A stretch of DNA of 64,000 bases from Streptomyces subrutilus (lineage in GTDB: Bacteria; Actinomycetota; Actinomycetes; Streptomycetales; Streptomycetaceae): positions 7,358,001 through 7,422,000 of the forward strand of contig NZ_CP023701.1 in the NCBI RefSeq assembly GCF_008704535.1. Direction: 5' to 3'. The translations under genes and the position numbers were made by a program. Within the stretch, counting starts at the first letter, position 1; each line of letters starts with the position of its first letter. Under the pieces are notes generated by a model. It saw only the letters and a program-made list of their open reading frames with translations, was not told the origin of the DNA and did not search any database. Of the stretch, positions 24,393-31,501 are shown in pieces.

Positions 24393-26198
24393 ATGGCGCG
24401 GGTGACCGAGCCCGGTCGGCAACGGGAATCGATGATCATCATCGGGGGTGGCCTCGGCGGCCTGTCCACCGGCTGCTACGCCCGGATGAACGGCTACCGC
24501 ACCCGGATCTTCGAGATGCACGAGATCCCGGGAGGCTCCTGCACCGGCTGGGAACGCAGCGACTTCACCTTCGACTGGTGCATCAGCTGGCTGCTCGGCA
24601 ACGGCCCCGGCAACGAGATGTACCAGATCTGGCTGGAGCTGGGCGCCCTCCAGGGCAAGGAGATGCGGCACTTCGACACCTTCAACATCGTCCGCGGGCG
24701 GGACGGCCGGGCGGTGCGGTTCTACTCGGACCCGGACCGCCTGGAAGCCCACCTGCTGGGCATCTCCCGGGCCGACGCCCGGCCGATCAGGGAGTTCTGC
24801 GACGGCATCCGCACCTTCCGCAAGGCCCTTGCCGTCTATCCGTTCCTCAAGCCCGTCGGACTGATGGGCCGCGTCGAGCGGTGGCGGATGCTCGCCTCGT
24901 TCCTCCCGTACTTCAACACCGTCCGCAAGTCCCTCACCGTGCTGATGACGGACTACTCGACCCGCTTCCGCGACCCCCTGCTGCGCGAGACGTTCAACTT
25001 CATCCTCTACGAGAAGCACCCGGCCTTCCCCGTCCTGCCGTTCTACTTCCAGCTCGCCGCGCACGCCAACCACGCGGCGGGGGTGCCCGAGGGCGGCTCG
25101 CTCGGGCTGGCGCGGTCGATCGAGCAGCGCTACCGGCGGCTCGGCGGCGAGATCACCTACAACGCCAAGGCCGAGGAGATCATCGTCGAGGACGACCGGG
25201 CCGTGGGCGTCCGGCTCAGCGACGGCCGCGAGTTCCGCGCCGACATCGTCGTCTCCGCGGCCGACGGGTACACCACGGTGATGGAACTGCTCGGGGGCCG
25301 CTACCTCAACGACACCTACCGCAGGCTGTACACGTCGCTGATCGACGAGCCGGGCCAGCTGTCACCCGGCTACGTCAGCCTCTTCCTCGGCCTGCGCAAA
25401 CCCTTCCCTGAAGGCGACCCCTGCACCACCTACCTGCTGACGGAGCAGGAGGCGCACGGCCTCACCGGCCTGCGCTGCCCCAGCATGAACGTGCAGTTCC
25501 GCACCCGGCACTACCCGGAGCAGGCGCCCGAGGCGTCCACCGTCGTCTTCGCCACGTACTTCTCGGACATCGAGCCCTGGCGGGCGCTGCGCGAAGGCCC
25601 CGAGCGGGCCTCCCGGATCCGGCGGGGCGAGGAACTGCACACGCTGCCCGTCCGGCACGGCCGCGAGTACACGGCGGCCAAGCGCCGGGTGCGCACCGGC
25701 ATCGAGTCCTTCCTCGACGCGCGCTTCCCCGGGTTCACGTCGGCCGTCGCGGTCGCGGACGTGTCGACACCGCTGACACAGGTCCGCTACACCGGAGTCC
25801 ACGACGGCACCTTCCCGGGCTGGAACCCGTTCGTGGAGGGCAGCGAGACCATCGAGCAGGAGATCAACAAGAACGGTCCGGTACTGCCCGGGCTGTCCGG
25901 CTTCTACCTCTCGGGTGTCTGGGCCACCATCGGCGGCCTGATCCGGGCCGCCGCCGCCGGCCGGCACGTCGTCCAGTTCATCTGCCGCGACGACGGGCGG
26001 GAGTTCACCGCCGGCATCGACGACACCGCGCCGCCGCCCACGCACCGCGTCCTGCCCGTCGAACGCCCGACGCGCCGGGCCGTACGGGACCGAGCGACCC
26101 GCCCGGCCGCCGCCGCCGAACCGGCGACCACGGAATCGGTCGGCACGGAATCGGTCGGCACGGAAACAACCACCGCAACGACAAGGACCCCGGTATGA
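24393..26198 (+). CDS. Phytoene-dehydrogenase-like FAD oxidoreductase (PTM cyclase partner)
   Basis: 601 residues from ATG 24393 with GAGGAGG about eight bases before it; a GTG at 24333 overlapping the P450 stop would add a Lys/Asp-rich 20-residue piece. The dinucleotide motif is I-I-I-G-G-G-L-G-G-L-S-T-G near residue 15, followed by the E-M-H-E-I-P-G-G-S loop of the carotenoid isomerase/desaturase family; the C-terminal FAD-contact helix includes S-G-V-W-A-T-I-G-G-L. PTM pathways use one to three such enzymes to start ring formation. There is only one here. The last ~65 residues are Thr/Ala/Arg-rich, probably disordered, with a duplicated E-S-V-G-T. The stop overlaps the next start (ATGA). 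Confidence 0.94.
   Translation: MARVTEPGRQRESMIIIGGGLGGLSTGCYARMNGYRTRIFEMHEIPGGSCTGWERSDFTFDWCISWLLGNGPGNEMYQIWLELGALQGKEMRHFDTFNIVRGRDGRAVRFYSDPDRLEAHLLGISRADARPIREFCDGIRTFRKALAVYPFLKPVGLMGRVERWRMLASFLPYFNTVRKSLTVLMTDYSTRFRDPLLRETFNFILYEKHPAFPVLPFYFQLAAHANHAAGVPEGGSLGLARSIEQRYRRLGGEITYNAKAEEIIVEDDRAVGVRLSDGREFRADIVVSAADGYTTVMELLGGRYLNDTYRRLYTSLIDEPGQLSPGYVSLFLGLRKPFPEGDPCTTYLLTEQEAHGLTGLRCPSMNVQFRTRHYPEQAPEASTVVFATYFSDIEPWRALREGPERASRIRRGEELHTLPVRHGREYTAAKRRVRTGIESFLDARFPGFTSAVAVADVSTPLTQVRYTGVHDGTFPGWNPFVEGSETIEQEINKNGPVLPGLSGFYLSGVWATIGGLIRAAAAGRHVVQFICRDDGREFTAGIDDTAPPPTHRVLPVERPTRRAVRDRATRPAAAAEPATTESVGTESVGTETTTATTRTPV
26132..26161 (+). repeat. 15-bp in-frame tandem duplication
   Basis: Two perfect 15-bp copies (26132-26146, 26147-26161) and the first bases of a third encode repeated E-S-V-G-T in the disordered tail of the FAD enzyme. 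Confidence 0.85.
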
Positions 26199-27253
26199 AG
26201 ATCGAGCAGTGGGTGGTCCGCGAGCACCTCGGCGGGGTGCCGGACGTCAACCGGATCTACCAGAAGACGGTGGAGGACGTGACGATCGACCTCCGCCCCG
26301 ACGAGATGCTGCTGCGCACCAGGTACGTATCGGTCGACCCGTACCAGAACGGCCTCGCCCTCGAAACGCCGATCGGCCAGGCCATGGGCGCGGACTCGAT
26401 CATGGAGGTGCTGGAGGCGGGCCCGCAGGCCGCCTTCCGGGTCGGCGACCTGGTCCAGGGCTTCGGCGGCTGGCGCAGCCACGTGGTCCACACCGGGGCC
26501 CAGGAGGTCTGGAAGACCGGCACCTTCCCGATGGTCTTCCCGGCCTACCGCCGTCTCGACCCGGCCGACCACGACGAGAAGCTGCCGCTCACCACCGCCC
26601 TCGGTGTGCTGGGGGCGCCGGGCATGACGGCCTGGGGCACCCTCGCGCACTTCATGACGGTTCGCCCGGGCGACACCGTCGTGATCAGCGGCGCGTCCGG
26701 CGCGGTGGGCACCCTGGTCGGCCAACTGGCCCGGCTCTCGGGCGCGGGACGCGTGATCGGCACCACCGCCTCGCGGGCCAAGGCCGCGTACCTGCGCGAG
26801 CTCGGCTTCGACGCGGTGGTCCTCTACGACCAGGCGGACGACGCGGACACGGCACGGCAGGCGCTGCTCGCGGCGGCTCCGGACGGCATCGACCGCTACT
26901 TCGACAACCTCGGCGGCACCATCACCGACGCGGTGTTCCCCCTGCTCAACGTGGACAGCCAGGTCGCCGTGTGCTGGCAGTGGGCGACCACGGTGAACGG
27001 CGAACACACCGGGCCCCGGCTCCTGCCGTACATCATGTTCCCGCGCACCACGATCCGCGGCATCTTCGCCCAGGAGTGGTTCACCGAACCGCTCCTGGCG
27101 CAGATGCGGGGCGAGCTGGGCGCGCTGATCCGGCGCGGTGACGTCCGCTACGACCAGACCGTCTTCAAGGGTTTCGACGAGATCCCCCATGCCTACGGCA
27201 GCCTCTACAGGGACCGCGACGCGAACCGGGGGAAGGTCCTGGTCGAGGTGTAG
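26195..27253 (+). CDS. MDR-family NADP-dependent reductase of the PTM cluster (IkaC-like)
   Basis: 352 residues, ATG overlapping the upstream TGA, AAGGA eight bases before. It is a zinc-independent medium-chain reductase of the leukotriene B4 12-hydroxydehydrogenase/CurA group: Y-V-S-V-D-P-Y near residue 45, G-A-P-G-M-T-A-W-G, nucleotide motif S-G-A-S-G-A-V-G, and F-D-N-L-G-G. The Cys/His zinc ligands of true alcohol dehydrogenases are missing. In ikarugamycin and related pathways this enzyme makes the last ring by NADPH-dependent reductive cyclisation. It is the final gene of the operon, followed by a hairpin. Confidence 0.93.
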   Translation: MKIEQWVVREHLGGVPDVNRIYQKTVEDVTIDLRPDEMLLRTRYVSVDPYQNGLALETPIGQAMGADSIMEVLEAGPQAAFRVGDLVQGFGGWRSHVVHTGAQEVWKTGTFPMVFPAYRRLDPADHDEKLPLTTALGVLGAPGMTAWGTLAHFMTVRPGDTVVISGASGAVGTLVGQLARLSGAGRVIGTTASRAKAAYLRELGFDAVVLYDQADDADTARQALLAAAPDGIDRYFDNLGGTITDAVFPLLNVDSQVAVCWQWATTVNGEHTGPRLLPYIMFPRTTIRGIFAQEWFTEPLLAQMRGELGALIRRGDVRYDQTVFKGFDEIPHAYGSLYRDRDANRGKVLVEV

Positions 27254-27268
27254 GCACCTGCACCTGCG

Positions 27269-27299
27269 CGACCGCCGCCCGCACGCCGGACGGCGGTCG
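27269..27299 (+). terminator. Hairpin at the end of the PTM operon
   Basis: A 9-bp perfect stem (27269-27277 with 27291-27299) begins 16 bases after the last stop codon of the cluster; the 13-base loop can pair further. Confidence 0.55.
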
Positions 27300-27411
27300 G
27301 CGGTCGGCGGCGCTCCCGGGCGTGGCCGGTCCCGAGGGGGGAAGGCGAGCCCCGGGGCGCGTCGCGCACGCGTCCCGCCCCGCCGTGGGGCCGCCGTGAG
27401 AAGGAGCAGGG

Positions 27412-27888
27412 ATGTTGGTGAAGGGCCTGAAGGGTTTCCGCGGATTCATCCTCCGCGGGAACGTGGTCGACCTCGCGGTCGGCATCGTGATCGGAGCGGC
27501 CTTCACCGCCGTGGTCAACGGGTTCGTGAAGGCGTTCCTCACCCCGCTGGTCGGCCTGGCCGCAGGGGTGCGGGGCAACTTCACGGCCCGGACGTTCAAG
27601 GTCGGGGGAACCCCATTCCCCTACGGTGCCTTCGTCGACGCGGTCATCAGCTTCGCCTTGGTCGCGGCCGCCCTGTATTTCCTCGTCGTCCTGCCGGTCA
27701 ACAAGCTGCACGAGCGCTTCGCGCCCCACCAGGACGTCCAGGCCGACAAGAAGGACTGCCCGGCCTGCCTGAGCCCCGTCCCCGTGGCGGCCCGGCGCTG
27801 CGCGCACTGCACCGAGGAGCTGACGCCCGGACCGGCGGCGCCGCGGTACCCGCACGACGCGGTCGCCCGGCCGCGCGAGCGGGGATGA
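27412..27888 (+). CDS. mscL: Large-conductance mechanosensitive channel MscL with C-terminal zinc-ribbon
   Basis: 158 residues; ATG 27412 after GAAGGAG. Typical MscL N-terminus L-K-G-F-R-G-F-I-L-R-G-N-V-V-D-L-A-V-G, first membrane helix to about residue 47, a short periplasmic loop, and second helix about 68-92. The C-terminal helix is followed by C-P-A-C-L then R-R-C-A-H-C (about residues 119-137), a two-Cys-pair zinc ribbon not present in E. coli MscL but seen in many actinobacteria. It releases solutes at hypo-osmotic shock. It follows the PTM cluster but is a separate unit. Confidence 0.96.
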   Translation: MLVKGLKGFRGFILRGNVVDLAVGIVIGAAFTAVVNGFVKAFLTPLVGLAAGVRGNFTARTFKVGGTPFPYGAFVDAVISFALVAAALYFLVVLPVNKLHERFAPHQDVQADKKDCPACLSPVPVAARRCAHCTEELTPGPAAPRYPHDAVARPRERG

Positions 27889-27961
27889 GCGGGAAGCCGC
27901 TGCTGCCGGGCCCCGGGCACCCCGGGCCCCCGGCGCGGGCCGCCCGGCAGCCCGAAGCGCC

Positions 27962-28360
27962 CTACCCGGCAGCCATGTCCGGCCCCGGCCGCAGCGTCTC
28001 GTCGAGGTGGTAGCCGAGCTGCGCCAGCCCGCGCGCGACCGCGACCGCCCGGCGGTGGCGTGCGGCGAGTTCCGCGGACGGGCCGGTCTCCGCGGTCGGG
28101 TCCGGACCCGGGTCCGTGCTCGGGTCGGGCGCCGGCGGGGTCGCGTCCTGCACGGCGTCCCAGGCCGCCCCCGCGACCTGCGCCGCCAGCCGGTCGTCGA
28201 TGCGGCCGGTCGCACGCCAGCGCTCCAGATCCGCCCCGGCCGGGCCCTCTCCACGGTCGGCCGAGGGGCCCGCGAAGAAGGCGTCGATGGCCAGCCGTGC
28301 CTCGCGGACGTCGTCCGAATCGGCCGAACCGGCCGCACCCAGCTCAGGTTCTGTGGTCAT
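27962..28360 (-). CDS. Hypothetical protein (132 residues)
   Basis: The ATG is at 28358-28360 with only a weak upstream AGGTTGG. The N-terminal part has V-R-E-A-R-L-A-I-D-A-F-F-A-G, a middle R-W-R-A-T-G-R-I-D-D-R-L-A-A-Q-V segment looks helical, a Pro/Asp/Thr spacer follows, and the end contains R-G-L-A-Q-L-G-Y-H-L-D-E. The composition and codon bias fit a real soluble protein. I do not recognise a family. Confidence 0.55.
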   Translation of the reverse strand: MTTEPELGAAGSADSDDVREARLAIDAFFAGPSADRGEGPAGADLERWRATGRIDDRLAAQVAGAAWDAVQDATPPAPDPSTDPGPDPTAETGPSAELAARHRRAVAVARGLAQLGYHLDETLRPGPDMAAG

Positions 28361-28624
28361 GGGGCCAACCTAACGCGACGGGTCGCCCGCGGCCCGTACG
28401 GCAGCGCGGAAGGCGCCGCGCGTCCCCTCGCGCCCCTGCCGGAGCGGCCGGCGCAGGGCAACCGGCCGTCGGAGGGGTGCCGGGACGGTTGCGGGGTAGT
28501 CGCGCCGTCAGGGACGGAGCGGGTCGCCGACATCGGCGCCCACGGCCCCGAGCACACCCTCGACAGCGTCCAGGCCGACCTGGCCGAGATCGACGAGCCC
28601 CACGAGATCAAGGAGCAGGCACCG

Positions 28625-29134
28625 ATGAACGACGACGCCCGAACCACCCTCGGCACCCCCGGCCCCCACCCCGGGAACCCCAGCCCCCTCCAACTGCGCG
28701 AGCAGATCGAGCGCACGCGCGACGAGCTCGGCCGGACCGTCGGGGCACTGTCGGCCGACACCGGTACCGCCGCGCACACCGACTCCCGCACCGACGCCGA
28801 CGCCGACGCCGATGCCGACGGTACGGCCCGGGCCGCGGAGAACAGCGCCCCGGTCTCGGACCGGATCCGTCTCCGGGCCCGGCGGGCCGGGCAGTTGGTG
28901 ACGGACCGTACGCCCGAACCCGTCCGGGAGAAGGCGGCCCGGGCCGCGGCGCGGGCACGCCGCAGTGCCACCCGGGCGGGGCGGTACACGGCGGCCAGGA
29001 CGCCCGATCCGCTGCTGGACCGGGCCGGACGGGCCGCGACGGCCGCACGCGCCCACCGCACACCGCTGCTCGCGGTCGGCGCCGCCGTGACCGTCTTCCT
29101 GCTGGGACGCCGCAGCAGGGGACGCCGCCGCTGA
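28625..29134 (+). CDS. DUF3618 domain protein
   Basis: 169 residues; ATG 28625 after AAGGAG. The DUF3618 signature is near residues 22-42 (L-R-E-Q-I-E-R-T-R-D-E-L-G-R-T-V). An acidic repeat D-A-D-A-D-A-D (about residues 57-66) separates it from a basic, Ala/Arg-rich region and a C-terminal hydrophobic segment T-P-L-L-A-V-G-A-A-V-T-V-F-L-L that ends in a basic tail. The family is thought to be membrane-associated and often lies by phage-holin-like or stress genes; its function is not known. Confidence 0.82.
   Translation: MNDDARTTLGTPGPHPGNPSPLQLREQIERTRDELGRTVGALSADTGTAAHTDSRTDADADADADGTARAAENSAPVSDRIRLRARRAGQLVTDRTPEPVREKAARAAARARRSATRAGRYTAARTPDPLLDRAGRAATAARAHRTPLLAVGAAVTVFLLGRRSRGRRR
28793..28816 (+). 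repeat. 6-bp tandem repeat coding Asp-Ala
   Basis: Four near-perfect copies of GACGCC (the last is GATGCC) encode the D-A-D-A-D-A-D-A run of the DUF3618 protein. Confidence 0.8.
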
Positions 29135-29215
29135 TCCGCGCGCCTCGGCACGTACCGCCGTGGCGGCTCCGGCCGCCGACCCGTTCCGGCGGCGGCCGGG
29201 CGGGGTCCGCGACCG

Positions 29216-30499
29216 TCAGGAGCCGTCCGCGAAGACGGCGTACACGGACCGCCGGCCCGCGTACTCGCCGAGGGTCCAGATCACGGACTCGCGGTAGGCC
29301 CAGTCGGCCGCGGTGGCGCTGTGGAAGCTCAGGTCCTCGCAGCCGACGCCGAGGCGGACGACGGTCGAGGGTGTGTCGGCCCCCGACCGGACCGTCCGCA
29401 GGTAGCCGTTGGAGGCCGGCCCGTCGCTGCGCGACAGGTAGTGCGTGCTCTGGCGGGAGACCACGCCCTGGAGCTTGCCCTGCTTCACCGTGACGGCTTC
29501 GGTCGCGGTGGTGGAGGCCGGTGCGCGCGTCGTGTGGTCGAGCGGCCACCGCACGATCTTGGGCGTCGCGATCGTGGTGCCGTTGCCGTTCCATCCGCTG
29601 CCGGAGTAGTCCACGACGGGAGAGTCCAGGCTGGTGGCGAACTCGGTGACGGTCAGGCTGTCCGGGCTCGACGCGCGGTCGAGGCCGATCGCCGAGAAGC
29701 GCAGCAGGGTGCCCGTGTTGTCGTAGGCGGCGATCTGCGGCGCGACGAACCGGTAGTCGTAGGCGTGGTAGTCGCCGTCCGTGTGCTTCCCGCAGACGTC
29801 CGGGAGGCCGTTCCCGACCTCGAACATCCGGTCCAGGTCGAAGACCCGCAGCCCCTTGTACGTGTCGACCACGTACAGCCGGTTGCCGTACCACGCGATC
29901 CCGCCCGCGTGCTTGGTGATGGGCTGGTAGCTCGCGGTGCCGTCGGCCAGCCGGACGGGCTCGACGAGCAGCACGTGCCGGTACGCGGGCGCGGAGGCGG
30001 AGCTGTGGTCGACGAAGCTGACGCGGATGCCCTTGTCGATCGCGAACTCGTCCGTCTTGTCCTGGTCGGGGTCGGTCTCGAAGTACCAGGACACCAGGAC
30101 CACCCGCTTGCCGCCCGCGGGCCACAGGCCGGCGCCGAGCGCGTCGGCGCTGGTGGTGATCCCCTGCGGGATCCATTCGACGGCGTCCTGGTCGCCCGGG
30201 TTCCAGGTGAAGCCGTGCGAGAAGCCGCCGACGCCCGCCGGCGCCGAAGCGAGCCTGGTCGCGGGGCGGTTGGCCGTCGCCAGCACGTCGGAGACCCCTG
30301 CGGTGGGCAGGACCCGCGCCAGCGCCGCGATGTGGTCCGCGAACCGCCCCGAGGCGTTCGCGGTCCGCTCGGCCAGGGTGAACTGCCCCGCCGGGAGGGT
30401 GGCCGCCCGGGCCGTGGCGGGGGCGAAGGCGGCGCCGGCCGCGGTGACGAATGGCGCGGCGGCCATCCCCTTGATGAGCGTCCTGCGCGACATGGTCAT
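29216..30499 (-). CDS. Tat-exported secreted protein, beta-propeller-like
   Basis: 427 residues from ATG 30497-30499 (a second ATG six bases on is equally possible). The signal peptide is of Tat type: S-R-R-T-L-I-K followed by a hydrophobic stretch ending A-R-A. The mature part has repeated W/Y-x-G-N-R-L-Y-V-V-D-T-Y and V-R-L-G-V-G-C-E-D-L-S motifs, typical of beta-propellers, and few Cys. Tat export suggests folding or cofactor loading before secretion. It is monocistronic on the minus strand. Homologous Streptomyces proteins are annotated only as secreted proteins, so I give no activity. Confidence 0.82.
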   Translation of the reverse strand: MTMSRRTLIKGMAAAPFVTAAGAAFAPATARAATLPAGQFTLAERTANASGRFADHIAALARVLPTAGVSDVLATANRPATRLASAPAGVGGFSHGFTWNPGDQDAVEWIPQGITTSADALGAGLWPAGGKRVVLVSWYFETDPDQDKTDEFAIDKGIRVSFVDHSSASAPAYRHVLLVEPVRLADGTASYQPITKHAGGIAWYGNRLYVVDTYKGLRVFDLDRMFEVGNGLPDVCGKHTDGDYHAYDYRFVAPQIAAYDNTGTLLRFSAIGLDRASSPDSLTVTEFATSLDSPVVDYSGSGWNGNGTTIATPKIVRWPLDHTTRAPASTTATEAVTVKQGKLQGVVSRQSTHYLSRSDGPASNGYLRTVRSGADTPSTVVRLGVGCEDLSFHSATAADWAYRESVIWTLGEYAGRRSVYAVFADGS

Positions 30500-30657
30500 G
30501 CGGCGAGAATGTAGATCGTCACCGGGCGCGGGGGCAAACTCCTGATGCGCGGTCAGATCGGCTGCACGGCGGACTGGTTCCACCAGGTCCGGGGGGTGGG
30601 CCGGAGTCGGGACGCCCGGGGCGGGCGTCCGTCGCCGGTGGCGCGGCCCGGGCGCGG

Positions 30658-31083
30658 TCAGGTCAGGCGGAGGGTGGCGCTGATGGTCTTGCCGCCGGGG
30701 TGGCTGCTGACGCTGACGCGCTCGGTGAGGCGCTGGATGAGCGGCCACCCGTAGCCACCCGGCTGGTCGGGGCTGCCCGTGCGCGAGAAGGGTGCGTGCG
30801 GGTTCGGGTCGCTGACGGCCAGTTGCAGGGCCTCGTCCACGATGGTGGTGTGGAAGGCGGTGACGCCCCCGCCGTGGCGGATGGCGTTGGTGACGAGCTC
30901 CGAGGTCACCAGCAGCGCGTCGGCGGCGGTGACGCTGTCCAGGCTGATGCCCGCGTGCCGCAGCAGGTCGCTGACCTTGCCGCGGGCCGCGGCCGCGGTC
31001 GAGGGCGTGACGGCAGCCGGACGGACGCGGTCCGTTCGCTGCGTGGAACCGCGGGTGCCGTCGGAAGCCGTGGGCGGGTTCAT
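30658..31083 (-). CDS. Anti-sigma-factor-type ATP-binding protein (HATPase_c_2)
   Basis: 141 residues. N-box V-T-S-E-L-V-T-N-A-I-R-H-G-G-G, middle V-S-D-P-N-P and G2 lid G-G-Y-G-W-P-L-I place it with RsbW-like serine kinases/anti-sigma factors. It is the last gene of a minus-strand operon: STAS (33777), PP2C (31498), STAS (31154), then this, separated from the preceding STAS gene by 70 bases. The three functional classes of a partner-switching circuit are therefore present together. It is a paralogue of the ATPase at 5008-5613. Confidence 0.92.
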   Translation of the reverse strand: MNPPTASDGTRGSTQRTDRVRPAAVTPSTAAAARGKVSDLLRHAGISLDSVTAADALLVTSELVTNAIRHGGGVTAFHTTIVDEALQLAVSDPNPHAPFSRTGSPDQPGGYGWPLIQRLTERVSVSSHPGGKTISATLRLT

Positions 31084-31153
31084 ACCGTCATCGCCTGCCC
31101 CTGCTCGTGCGGGTCATGCCGGCACCTGCCGGCCGGGATCCGCTGTGTGGTGG

Positions 31154-31501
31154 TCAGCATGTCCTCGCGGTCTCCAGGCTGTCCGCCATCCGGAACGCCG
31201 ATGCCGTCCCGGTGACCTCGAACAGCCGGCGGACCGCGACCTGGAGCGGACCGGCCAGGACGAGCGCCGTTCCGGCCGCCGCGTGGGCCTGCTGGGCGTC
31301 CAGGAGGACGTGGAGGACGGAGGAGTCCGCGAAGCGCGTACGGGACAGGTCGACCACCGTGCGCGGCGGTCCGCCCGTCGCGGCCTCGGTGAGGAACCCG
31401 GCGAGGACGGGCGTGCTGTCCTCGTCGATGTTGCCGCGCAGGCGGATGACAGTCACGTCGTCGTGCGTGGTCGTGGTGACCACCGGTTCGTCTCCGATCA
31501 C
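31154..31501 (-). CDS. STAS domain anti-sigma factor antagonist
   Basis: 115 residues from GTG 31499-31501, which overlaps the PP2C stop (GTGA); GGAGG lies eight bases before. The STAS fold is visible: V-I-R-L-R-G-N-I-D, V-V-D-L-S, and the phosphorylatable Ser in F-A-D-S-S-V-L-H-V-L-L. It should be phosphorylated by an RsbW-like ATPase and dephosphorylated by the phosphatase encoded just upstream. Confidence 0.92.
   Translation of the reverse strand: MIGDEPVVTTTTHDDVTVIRLRGNIDEDSTPVLAGFLTEAATGGPPRTVVDLSRTRFADSSVLHVLLDAQQAHAAAGTALVLAGPLQVAVRRLFEVTGTASAFRMADSLETARTC

Larger units (their letters stand above)
12643..27253 (+). other. Polycyclic tetramate macrolactam (PTM) biosynthetic gene cluster
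   Basis: Five co-directional genes with short gaps or overlaps: fatty-acid-hydroxylase/sterol-desaturase-like enzyme, iterative PKS-NRPS (KS-AT-DH-KR-ACP-C-A-PCP-TE), cytochrome P450, phytoene-dehydrogenase-like FAD enzyme, MDR reductase. This gene set and the one-module domain order are diagnostic for PTMs (ikarugamycin, frontalamide, HSAF families). By established PTM biochemistry one PKS-NRPS builds two polyene chains, loads both on ornithine and releases an acyl tetramic acid; FAD and MDR enzymes then form the carbocycles. With one FAD enzyme and one MDR reductase the set matches the ikaABC type, which gives a 5-6-5 ring system; the hydroxylase and P450 are tailoring additions. The final structure is inference. 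Confidence 0.92.
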
